From contig JAPZLL010000002.1 in assembly GCA_036250225.1 (NCBI GenBank), forward strand, positions 1,612,001 to 1,676,000: DNA of 64,000 nucleotides. The letters are read 5' to 3'. The notes under the pieces are model-generated. The model searched no databases. It was not told the DNA's origin and was given only the letters and a program-made list of their open reading frames with translations. The translations under genes were made by a program, and so were the position numbers. Position 1 is the stretch's first letter; every line of letters begins with the position of its first letter. Shown piece after piece: positions 54,580 through 64,000 of this stretch. The DNA comes from Cercophora sp. LCS_1. Lineage: Eukaryota > Ascomycota > Sordariomycetes > Sordariales > Lasiosphaeriaceae.

Positions 54580-55596
54580 ATGTGGCCCCTAATCCTCTCC
54601 ATCCTGCTCGCCCTCACCCACGCAACACCCGTTCCCAACTCAGCCCTAGCCCAAGACGCCTCCCTCGAAAACGGCGGCATCATCGACAAATTCGACCATG
54701 TCGTTGACAAAGTCGGCGACCGCATCGAGCGCATCCAAGACAAACGCAACCAAAAGCCCCCTCGCAAAGGTCCCCTAATCTGCATCGGCATCTCCGTCTG
54801 CGATCCCATCACCGTTGACAAAAGCAACCACACCAACGGTCCAGCCCCAGGCCCAGTCAACAACGGAGGCCCCCGTCCAATGGAACAACAGCGAAAACCA
54901 AAACCAAACCCCATGCATCACGAAGAGACAACACCACGGACACCAATCCCAGAGGAAGAACCCATGAGCGACGACTACGAACAGTCAGGGGACCACTACG
55001 GCTACGGAGGAGGAGGAGACTACGACGAGGGGTATACCAACGGGTACAACAACGGGTACAACACCGGGTACAGCGGTGGCTACACCAGCGGACATCAGAC
55101 TGGGTACGACAGCGGGTATCGTAATGGTTTTGGGAATGGTCAAAGCCAGGGTCACGAGGAGGCGTACAACCAAGGGTATAATAGCGGGTATAACAATGCG
55201 TACAGCAACAATAAGTACGAACAGTACGGGAGTGGTTATAGCGATGGGTATAACGATGGGTGGACGGACGGGTCGAGTAGGGTGTATGGCGGCTACCAAG
55301 ACACTAGACGGTATGGGAATAGGAAGAGTTGGGATAGGAGTAGCGGGTATGGAAATGGGTATGGTAACGAGTACGGGAACGGATACAGCAATGGGTATGG
55401 GAATGGGTATGGTAACGAGTACGGGAACGGATACAGCAATGGGTATGGGAATGGGTATGGTAATCAGTATGGAAACGGATACAACGAGCGGGGCTACGGA
55501 CGGGGTTATGACCGATGGGACCAGCTCGGTTGGGGTGGACGTGGTGGTAGACGATCGGCAGAACCAAACTGGGGATGGAGTCAGGACGGATACTAA
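54580..55596 (+). CDS. Secreted Tyr/Gly/Asn-rich repeat protein
   Basis: Unrecognised single-exon protein of 338 aa. A signal peptide (MWPLILSILLALTHATPVP) precedes a short folded-looking region with two Cys (LICIGISVCDP). A Pro-rich, charged segment (to ~128) follows. From ~135 on the protein is a low-complexity repeat of GY and GYxNGY-type units, which include three tandem 16-residue copies coded by 48-bp DNA repeats. There is no membrane segment after the signal peptide. Such Tyr/Gly-rich proteins are often structural, adhesive or cross-linked in walls; that role is inference. It is transcribed away from the Kex2-repeat gene. Length may vary among strains because of the repeat. Confidence 0.75.
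   Translation: MWPLILSILLALTHATPVPNSALAQDASLENGGIIDKFDHVVDKVGDRIERIQDKRNQKPPRKGPLICIGISVCDPITVDKSNHTNGPAPGPVNNGGPRPMEQQRKPKPNPMHHEETTPRTPIPEEEPMSDDYEQSGDHYGYGGGGDYDEGYTNGYNNGYNTGYSGGYTSGHQTGYDSGYRNGFGNGQSQGHEEAYNQGYNSGYNNAYSNNKYEQYGSGYSDGYNDGWTDGSSRVYGGYQDTRRYGNRKSWDRSSGYGNGYGNEYGNGYSNGYGNGYGNEYGNGYSNGYGNGYGNQYGNGYNERGYGRGYDRWDQLGWGGRGGRRSAEPNWGWSQDGY
55345..55488 (+). repeat. Three tandem 48-bp units (minisatellite in coding sequence)
   Basis: Units at 55345-55392, 55393-55440 and 55441-55488. Units 1 and 2 differ at one base; unit 3 differs at several. Each codes for 16 residues of the form GYGNGYGNEYGNGYSN, so changes in copy number keep the frame. Confidence 0.92.
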
Positions 55597-56292
55597 TTGG
55601 CTCAGTGAACGTAGATACTATTACAGTAAACTGACGCCATGGTAACTTTTATTACCTTTACTACGCATATAATGAGAAGAAATATTGTCACATCCTGGCT
55701 GGAGTTGTCGTAAGCGTGGCGTGTTGTGAAAAGGGGTCGGTATTAGCATCCCCGTGTCTTGGTGTTTCCAAAACTATAATGTAAGTATAATACAAGTAAA
55801 TGTGAAAATGATAGATCGGTAGACATACCGCGCCCATCCCACAGAGATCCAGACGCGTTGGTATGCTTTTGCCCTGTATCCAGCCAACCGTGTACAAAAC
55901 ATATGAGAGATGCAAGAACGACCACCCTGCCCTATCCTTTCTCCCTTGGACCCTGGTAAAATTCGACGACCCAGCCCCCCGCTATTAAGTACAGACCCTT
56001 TTGGGCAAAACTTCACCAGCCAGACCCAGTCGTTGCTGTCGATGTATTAACTTGACTCCTCGCTTTTGCTTTCCGGGAAACGCCGCGCATGTAGCCCATC
56101 CCGCATGTTTCCGCCTGCCTGGCCGCCGCCTCCGGTTTTGTCCCCTGGCCTGTCATTACCTCGCCGTTCGTGCTCGTGTATAGCAACTTCATTGTATCGT
56201 CCGCATATAAGCTGAAATAGTCGAATAATGTATGACGGTCTCCTTTCGTATCCATATATGTGTGTTCTCGCAATGTCAGTGCCAGCAGACCC
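55597..56292. other. Convergent intergenic region
   Basis: About 700 bases between the ends of the Tyr/Gly-rich gene (+) and the transcription factor gene (-); AT-rich around 55650-55830. No gene seen. Confidence 0.55.
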
Positions 56293-59200
56293 CTAACGCC
56301 GCTTCATTGGCATGTGCGAGTCATAGTCCCAGGCCCGCTTGAGCCCTCCCTCATACACACTTGCCACGGACTCTTGCCACATTGCCGGCGTGACAAATGT
56401 CTGAACTTGAGCCGGTTGGTATTGTTGCGCCGCCATCGATTGCTGTCCAGATTGCAGCTGAGCCTGAACTGCCTGGATATCCTGGAGTGTTGAAGAGTCC
56501 GATGCTGCCGAGGATGCAATCCCCAGGGAGCCTGCTTGCCCCGTCGCCGAGGTCGGGGAGGCTTGAATCTGCGGCGCGCCGAACGACGTGTTCCATTGGC
56601 TAGTCTATGAGTTAGGTCGGGACAAAGCGAGGATGATCAAGGGATACATACTCAAAAATTCGCGCTGGGTTCCAAGCCGGGGGGTCTGTTAGCGACAAAG
56701 CGTGTTGCCCAACTGTAGATCCTGGCTGGCTGGAGGCCATCATAGCCAGTGACTGTACACCGGGCGAGTCACTACTGCTGTCCAACGGGCTGGCGGAGAC
56801 GGGTGGTGTGATGGGGTGGCTGATGTAACTGACTTGCGATTGCTGAACCCGGCCTCCTAACTGATGCTCCATTGACCCCGTCCGAGGCAACTCTTGTCGG
56901 TATTGATGCCCAGGCGGGCTGGAAGTCGCCGACGAGTGTGGGCTCCCATACGGAAAACTTGGCTTGAGGACGAATGGTTTCCTCGTATCGGCGGAGAAGG
57001 CCTCCCGAACGGAGTCGATCTGCTTCTGCATGTCAGGCATTGGCCACGCCAGCGTGCACTTTTCCAGAATTCTCATGTGACGCTCGAAGTAGCCGCGGGC
57101 CTCCGAATTGAGGTCGGGATCAGGGGATGTCAATGCCACCTATAATGGGTTAGTTTCCGCCAGAGTTGTGGCACCGAGCGGGGAGCTGGGACAAGCGCCA
57201 TACCAAGTGTAACACGACGCAGGCCAAGACTGCGTAAATGGTGAAGTTGACGCCTCGCTGCATGCATTGGAGGCCAAGCAAGCCGAATGTGTTCGAGACG
57301 GACTCCTGTAACCTGCAAAGCATCTTGGCTGCGTTATACGACACCAACATGTGGTGTTTCCACTGTCCACCCGCGCTTCCCGGTGTCATGAACGCCAGTT
57401 GAGGCCGGTTGAAGAGGATGATAGACAGATAATAATAGGAATGCAGGTTCCCGATGAAGGCGGACGACAGCCAGGGCGGGGATCCATCGGGCGGATAGGT
57501 GACGGCCATGTCAGCAGGGAGTTCAGTCAACCAAGCATCGAGAGCCGGACTGATTTGCACAAACTCGGGATCGATACCCCAATCCTTGCTCTTGCTCTTC
57601 TTCAGTCGACCATACGCCCTGCTCATGCGACTAACATTGCGGACCACCCTCGCGAGGTACGTGAAATTTCGGGAGACGTGATATTCTGTCTCGTCGCCGT
57701 TTGGCACCGGTCGTGGAACGTTGAAGTCGACCGTGTCTTCTTCGACCTGGAGGTCTGTTCGGCCTACAAAAATAGCGTTAAAACACGATCGCAGACGACA
57801 ACATGGTCTAGCATACCTTGTGGGGTGCCAATCATAATCTCAACCACAAAAATGGTCTGCCATATTCGTGTCTTGAGGGCGCAATCCGAATGACTGGACC
57901 CGCAAGGTCTCCCGGCTTGGTGATCTGTGAAGTGTTCGTCCAGACCCAAGTCTTTGCCCATCTGAACGCACTGCACAATGCTCATCCAAGACCGGTAGTA
58001 GTATCCTCTTTTAGGCGCCTGTTCCCTCGCCTTGAGGAGGATCAAGAGCGCTTGCAAGGTGCTCAACCTCGGCACGTCCATAAAAGAGTCGGCGTGTCCT
58101 TTTTTTGATCAGCTTCACAACTTGTACAATACTACGGGGAATAACGTACGGCTCGCGAGCGCCAGCCATTGCTGGCCCTGTGCAGGCTCATCGGCTAGCC
58201 GACCAGCAATGGCAAAGATGGCCTCGAGAAGAAGCGGTGAGATGGACTCCCTGTTACTCTGCCACTGATGGTAAAATGATTCCTTGTCAAGAACAGGCAC
58301 ATAGGGATGCGCATTTGCAAAATATAAATCGAAATAGTGAAGGACCGTTTGATCGTCAGGCATCAGCTCGGGTGGGATTCGGATTTTGAGGCCAGGTCCA
58401 GAGGCGAGGGGAGGAAGAATACTTTTGTATTCATCCACCTCCTCGAATGCTGGCTCTTCGTCTCGTGTTGACCCTAGCTTGCTGTTCAAGTAAGGGGCTG
58501 CGGAGTCATGTCAACAAAGCTCGCGTTCAACAGCCATTTATCTTACCAGTTCCAGCCTCGTTCACCTTCAGGGACCCGAGCAGGTCAGCCAGGTCTTGCT
58601 GCGCATACTCGGAGTGGTATGCCTCGGGTGAGTCCGCTTGCGACGAAGCGGGGTGCACCGGCGGTGTTGGAAACGTATTTTGCGATACAAATCTCTGGTC
58701 TGGCACGTTGATGGGGGCGTGCATGGGGTTGTACTGCAAGTTGTGAGCAACCGCTTGGGGTTCTGCGTACTGCACGGTGTGGTATAACGCTGAGGAGTCC
58801 TGGTACGGCTGTTGCGCATAAAGCTGCGCGCCCTTGGGCGCCTGCGCAAGCAGTTGCTGTTCTTGCAGAGGCAACGTCTGTCGAAAAGGTTCCTGAATCG
58901 GCGCCGGCGAATCGAACGTTTGTGGAGGCTCGTATACCTGGGGTTCGGCCGCGCCATCGAAGCCGTTAGGGCGCACACAGTGAAGTTTGAGGCGGATGCA
59001 CGCCGAACAGGGCCAAGTATTCGTCGTCGCGGCGTCGCATTTGATTTTCCTTCTCCTACAGCCTTCACATGCCCTCATTACTACCACCGAGGGCGCCTTG
59101 GTCAGTTTTCGCTCTCAGCGACTCACTAGAGGGGCGGCGCGCTAGGTTCCATACCCTTCAACCGCTTGTGGCGGTTGTGCTCGTCGACAAACACATAATC

Positions 59201-59370
59201 TATTCAACATTGTTAGACCCAATCGCAAAGTCAATTAGAGAGCTTGACTGCGCCGGCGCACTTTTTTGGGTTTCGCGAGGCTGTTGCTGGTACGCTTGCG
59301 GCGCAAACGAAAATGTGCCCATTTGGGAGTTCTGTGGAAGTATACGGCGCGCGGTAGGATCGTTCGACAT
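56293..59370 (-). CDS. Zn(II)2Cys6 transcription factor with fungal-specific activator domain
   Basis: Nuclear regulator of 890 aa in eight exons: 59370-59262, 59199-59155, 59080-58547, 58497-58150, 58098-57817, 57763-57204, 57139-56652 and 56599-56293. All seven introns are 49-74 nt and keep phase. The second exon (45 nt) codes for NYVFVDEHNRHKRLK, which I recall as a conserved lead-in to this zinc cluster. The cluster is C56-x2-C59-x6-C66-x9-C76-x2-C79-x6-C86, a normal binuclear spacing. A Gln/Pro-rich linker follows. The fungal_trans region spans ~260-520 (DDQTVLHYFDLYFANAHPYV; LLEAIFAIAGRLADEP; PRLSTLQALLILLKAR). A Ser/Gln-rich tail ends PMKRR. The regulated pathway cannot be read from the sequence, and no neighbour gives a clear hint. 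Confidence 0.88.
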
Positions 59371-62300
59371 GGTGATGTTGCGCTCTGCACGGACGCTCAC
59401 AGGCTCGCGCTGCCGGTGTCAATGGCGAAGACGGTGCCTCCACACGTACGTCAACTCATGGGATGAACGGGATGATATCCTCTGGCCCCGCCTTGAATCA
59501 GGACGTTGGGTGGCGTCTCGGGAGCGGCGAGGGCGGGTGCGCGGGGCAAGGGCGCTTCGGCGTTCGGATGGTGGTGATGCGGCGGCAACAGCAGCGGGAG
59601 GGAATCGACCAGCAGAGAAGAATGTGGGCTTGGAGGGGGGGTTATGGTCATCAACGACAGCGGCGGGCAGGTTGCAACCTGGCGATTGATCCTTGTTCTG
59701 TGCGAGGGCTAATAAGTGTTCAGGGACCGGTTCAAGAGATGGGGGGCAGCCCTGGCACAAATGACCCGATCAGCAAGGACCTGCCCTGAAAAGTAGAAGC
59801 TCGTTGCTACCTAGCGGGACTAAGGATGGGAATTCAAGATGGTAACCATGGGATGGGGTACAAAGCCGCTGCAAGTTGCTGCCAACAACGGGGCTAAATT
59901 TTCCGTCGGACGCAACCCCGGCACTGGGAGAAAGAGGTCATGAGCAACGATGCCCCTCGGACGAAATAAAGGGGTGCTGAGCGGATGCTTAAGTTGGCAG
60001 CAACGCAGAACGAGATTCTCAGGGGCGTCGGACTTAGATGACTTGAGCCGGCGCACCATTGAGGCTGTCCTCGTTCGCAAGGGGCAATGTATGGCGAAAG
60101 AGAGAAGGGGCCGTTCAGGCGTACGAACGAAGGGAATCATGGAAACGAACTCGAGTCGATGTGTGCGCGCCGCGCAGCAAGAATCCAGCCAAGCAGAGGC
60201 GCGAAAGCGGGGGAGGGGTGTCGCTAGAACAAGGGAAACTGGGTTTTACCGCCTCCCGACCCAGGAGAAGTCGCGACCAGGAGGGAGGGTGCAGGGGGGG
60301 CAGACATCAGGGGAGCCAGGGTCCCGGAACTCTCGAGCCCCAGCCCCAGGAGCCATGAGCCAGGAGTCCACCAAGAGTTTCCAAGACCTTTGATGCCACG
60401 AAACGGCTCCCACGAAAACAACGCCCTTCAAGACGAGACTTCGTGGTCGCCGATCTGGAAACATCTACTACCGACTCTTTTCTTAGAACTTTGCTCACGG
60501 AGCCGCCGCACGCGAGGAGTCGGCGAGGGCACGACCAAAATACACCAATGCAATCGGAGAAATACATCGAGGTTACTCGTCTACCTTCCGGCCCTATTTC
60601 AGACCACGCCGCACTGAGTTCTCATGCCTCTATGCGCTCCCGTCCCGCATGCGGGTGGTTGGCAGATGGACATGCCGTGCGATGCAGCGACGCAGCACAC
60701 AGAACGCAAAACGCAATACCCGACATTGATGCGCAGGTAGCAACTAGTTAGCTACCTAGGCCGGAAAAGACCACGCATATCACCATTCACGCCAGGATCT
60801 GGTCGCCACGCGCACCTGCATACACTCGAGCCGCGGTGGATTGCAAGCCGGGGAACGTGGGGAGAGTTTCTTGCTCTTCACCACCCTGCCCTGGCTCGAG
60901 CTCCGGGAATGGGGGCCAGAGCGACGACATTGTGTCAATGCAACGAAATCAGCCAAGAAAACCGAAGCCTGTGGGCGCTTCGTTTTCTCTGCCAGAGACG
61001 GGAAATCCGATACGAAGCACGAAGCACGAAGCGGGTCTAACTCTTGTTCAACAAACCACCCAGTTCGGAAGATCCGGGAGCGTATTCACGCCAGGAATTG
61101 GCAAAGCCCAAAGAAAGTCAAGACTCTGGTCGCGGAAGACTGGACTCCTTGTTCGATGCAGGTGGCATCTCGGCGTTGCTTACAGACGATGAGAGTTGCA
61201 GGTGCAAAACGCAAAATATTGCGCTAATCGTCAAGCTAGCAACGGTTTCTTGCGCGGTGACGAGTTCCCGGAGTGTTCCTACCTAGTCGCGAAAACGCAC
61301 TGCCGACCTGGCTCTTGAACGTTGTTGACGGCGTGCCTTCGCGAGTGGGGTATGCATGTGGGTGGTCCCCGAGTTCCATCTCCGGTACCCGGCAGGTGGC
61401 CATCGCGCTTTGTGAATACCGTCAGGGTGGTTTGTGGCTCTCTCGTCTGTCGCTTCGAAACTCAGTGAGATTGCCCGTTAAGGTGGTTAAAACTTCCTAG
61501 TCTTGGGGCCCGGAGTTTATCAACCGAGGATCGAGTTGCCTCTTCGAGTTCGAGCTTGCGAGCGACTTTCCTAAACCTCCCCTGAACAGTCCCGTCAGGT
61601 CCCCGCGGATGCAACACACTGCCGCCCGCAACACGTGTCTTGGGAATGAGCGTACCGCTGGTGGCTCTTCGGCAGGCTGGACGGGAACCTATCGCCGGGG
61701 CAGAAGAGGAATGACAGTGGTGACAGGGCACGACGACGAGAGGCACTCCAGAGAGCTAGGAGCCAAACACAGGCAAAACGCAGTTGTCCTGGCTGGCGAT
61801 TACAAACGCCACAAATTATCGTAGCCATGGGGGCCCTGGCTCGTGCCCGGGCCATTCACATGCTCCGCAACAAGGGATGTGGTTCGACGTTTGCCGAGGA
61901 CTGAAAAAAAAAAAAAAGCCCGCATCCTCCCGTCCGTTCGCACACTGCCACACCTGGAGCCTGTGATACGGGGAAGCTAGGCTATCTATTGAACGGAATT
62001 CGAAGCCGCCAGCGCGGTTCTCAATGGGGTTTACAGCTAGGTGATCCCTGTGGTGCGGGACAGGTGCAAGCGAGGTAGCACACGAGATCGGAATAGGCCA
62101 TGTCTCATGGGACGAAGCAGTGGCCAAAAGGAGGCTCCAGCTGCTGTCAGTCATTCGCTTGCCCGGCCAAGCTGGGGATGCATGCACGGCATTCCAAAAG
62201 AAGCAAGCAGGAACTGATTGTGGGACGAAGGGCATCGATATCCGCTGCTCTGCAATGGTAGATGGTGATTGAGGATTTGCAGCGTCAGGCACCGAGATGA

Positions 62301-63135
62301 GGTGGATTTAAGGTTGACGATCGGATCCAAAGCGTCATCTGGCTGCTGCTTTTCGGCGCACCTTCCAATCCGTATGTAGAAGCATCCCCGAGAGACATGC
62401 CGCGTTGTCGCGCGGGGAGGGCGACGAAGGCGACGGGAACCACAGACGCCAAGCCTCTGCTCAGCTCTTCTATCGGTTTTCCACGGCAGGGGTGGGAGTT
62501 GAGGAGGGGCATGGAAGCGCCATCGAAGCCTCGGAAATCCCGGCGCGACATTCATCTCCAACGCATAAACACTGGCAATTCGCCCATGGCACTATTGGGC
62601 AGCCGTTGATGACGTATGGACGTCGGGGGATTTCTTGATATCATCATAAAGCCGCTATTGATGCCAGACGTAATAACCCAAGATTTTGTGAATTTGGGAA
62701 GCGACGGGTCAGAAATGAGACCTGCCTAAACCATCTACCGAGTGGCTCTTGAGGAGCGGTGGGTGTGTGTAGACGATACCACAGCCCGGTATTGCGTTTC
62801 GCAGCGCAGGCACTCCCGTCTGCCCACCACTGAGATGCTGCACTGCGCCCGTCCGGTCTGTGGGGGGCTCGCGAGACAACGTTGGCACCCGGGCTGATGG
62901 GTGTTCTGGAACCTGCCCCCACTACCAATCACGTGTTTGTGTTCAGGGCCCCATTTACCGTTTCGCCGCCGATGACGGTATCGCGACTCGGCCTGAGATA
63001 TCTCTCGTGTGTGCTTAGCAATCCAGTGTCACTTCTGCGCAACCCTATAACCAGCGTATTTTTGCAAAAGAGACCGTTTGGCTTGCTTCAAACACTAGAA
63101 TCAGACGCAAAAAAGGTTGGAACATTGCCGGCACC
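59371..63135. other. 3.8 kb gene-free region between the transcription factor and CIA2
   Basis: Divergent interval. Open frames are short and without family resemblance. It holds three exact CTACCTAG words (59807-59814, 60752-60759, 61279-61286), a near-perfect palindrome at 60736-60756, and an A run near 61904-61917. Long upstream regions are common for fungal regulators. Confidence 0.5.
60736..60756. promoter_or_regulatory. Palindrome with one unpaired base
   Basis: GGTAGC and GCTACC flank the self-complementary AACTAGTT, with a single extra A at 60750. It could be a dyad site, about 1.4 kb upstream of the transcription factor start. Confidence 0.35.
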
Positions 63136-63880
63136 ATGAAGTCAGATCTCGACAATGCGAACCCCACCATCCTCAACGTCTCGCAGCTTCCCAGCAGAGC
63201 ACAAAAGAGAGCCGCCGTGAGAAGTGGATCCGACTCCAAGTACGACCGTCTCGTCCTTGCCAATAACGATTGGTCAAGCCCCTCGTCCGAGGACGATGAA
63301 CGGTATGATGACGCGGCAGATGAGGCCCTTGACGAACAAGAGATTTACGGTAAGTCTCCGGTGACACCTATATTCCAGCGCATCGCAACAGTGATGACGG
63401 TGGTTTTGGAAGACGCAGCGCCGCCGAAGTTTCATTTCATGCCTTGTTGCCGGGCGGGACGCCTATTTATAACAAACCCCGTGGAGATCACACAACTGAC
63501 GTCTCACAGACCTCATCTCATCCGTGAGCGATCCTGAGCACCCCAACACGCTGGGTGAGTTGAATGTCGTCAGGCTGCCAGACATTCACATCACGCCTCC
63601 CCGGGACAGCCTGAGGGGTCTGGCCAGTGTCCTGGTTGAGCTCACCCCTACCATCAACCATTGCTCCTTGGCGACATTGATCGGTCTTGCCGTCCGGGTT
63701 CGGCTCGAGCAGACCCTGCCGCCAAACTACCGCATTGATGTCCGGATGAAAGAGGGTTCTCACGCCCAGGATGACCAGGTCAACAAGCAGCTCGGTGACA
63801 AGGAGAGAGTAGCTGCTGCCCTCGAGAACGACACGCTCAAGAGTCACCTCGACAACATGCTCAAGACATGTGTGCAATAA
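63136..63880 (+). CDS. CIA2: MIP18/FAM96-family cytosolic iron-sulfur assembly factor Cia2
   Basis: Part of the CIA targeting complex (with Cia1 and Met18) that delivers 4Fe-4S clusters to cytosolic and nuclear proteins. Two exons, 63136-63349 and 63510-63880, give 194 aa. The intron is 160 nt, long for this window (GTAAGT...CACAG, branch CTGAC). The join gives DEQEIYDLISSVSDPEHPNT, the conserved start of the DUF59 fold. The reactive cysteine lies in THE-type context INHCSLATLIGLAVRVRLEQ. The end VNKQLGDKERVAAALEND is also conserved. An acidic N-terminal segment of ~70 residues is family-typical. Identification is firm. Confidence 0.95.
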
Positions 63881-64000
63881 AACTTGTCACCAAGGGCCGA
63901 GTGTGCCACCCCTGGACGGGGCATTGGTACACTGTTTATCCTGGGGAACGAGCGCACACAAAATTAACAGAACATGTTTGTGTCACTGTCGATCCCCCGA
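63881..64000. other. 3' flank of CIA2
   Basis: Last 120 bases of the window, presumably 3' UTR and intergenic sequence. Confidence 0.5.

Noticed and set aside
55076..55645. 189-codon Met/Gly-rich open frame
   Set aside because: A shifted frame of the Tyr/Gly/Asn repeat gene, produced by the repeat itself.

Overview
The window looks like nuclear DNA of a filamentous ascomycete, most likely a Sordariomycete. Genes carry many short introns (44-83 nt, occasionally longer) with GT-AG ends and CTRAC/CTAAC branch sequences. The proteins include typical Pezizomycotina families: DUF3176, WSC, a trifunctional HIS4/his-3, a Zn(II)2Cys6 regulator, a GPI-type phospholipase B and a Kex2-repeat secreted protein. 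The order his-3 then phospholipase B recalls the Neurospora crassa his-3 / cog / lpl region as I remember it. I recognised no tRNA, rRNA, transposon, CRISPR or viral sequence. All gene models were spliced by eye from reading frame, splice signals and remembered family conservation.

Layout. 0-10 kb: 3' end of lipin-type phosphatidate phosphatase (+), TAF9 (-), HIS4/his-3 (+) and phospholipase B (+). 10.5-20 kb: a half-zinc-cluster protein with a degenerate caspase-like domain (-), a 4.7 kb gene-poor stretch, and a DUF3176 membrane protein (-). 21-28.5 kb: an ATP-grasp gene interrupted by one in-frame TAG (+), a COT1/ZRC1-type zinc transporter (+) and an FBXO9/Hrt3-type F-box protein (+). 29.8-40.2 kb: a secreted 1,489-aa propeller protein with four WSC domains (+), then a cytochrome P450 (-) and an MFS transporter (+) transcribed away from a shared promoter. 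40.8-52.3 kb is mostly housekeeping: TFIIS (+), a membrane-anchored cysteine synthase (-), a NDUFAF7-like protein (+), an AP180/ANTH endocytic adaptor (-) and mitochondrial aspartyl-tRNA synthetase (+). 52.5-55.6 kb: two divergent low-complexity secreted proteins, one Kex2-cut and GPI-anchored (-), the other Tyr/Gly/Asn-rich (+). 56.3-59.4 kb: an eight-exon Zn2Cys6 transcription factor (-) with a 3.8 kb gene-free upstream region. 63.1-63.9 kb: the iron-sulfur assembly factor CIA2 (+).

Most genes are unrelated core functions. Two neighbourhoods suggest local cooperation: the P450/MFS pair (oxidise and export a small molecule) and the divergent pair of secreted repeat proteins (cell surface or signalling). 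The items most worth checking are the ATP-grasp gene with its single nonsense codon, the half-zinc-cluster/pseudo-caspase protein, the Kex2-repeat precursor, a probable GC-AG intron in the MFS gene, and several introns that a reading-frame-only annotation would miss.
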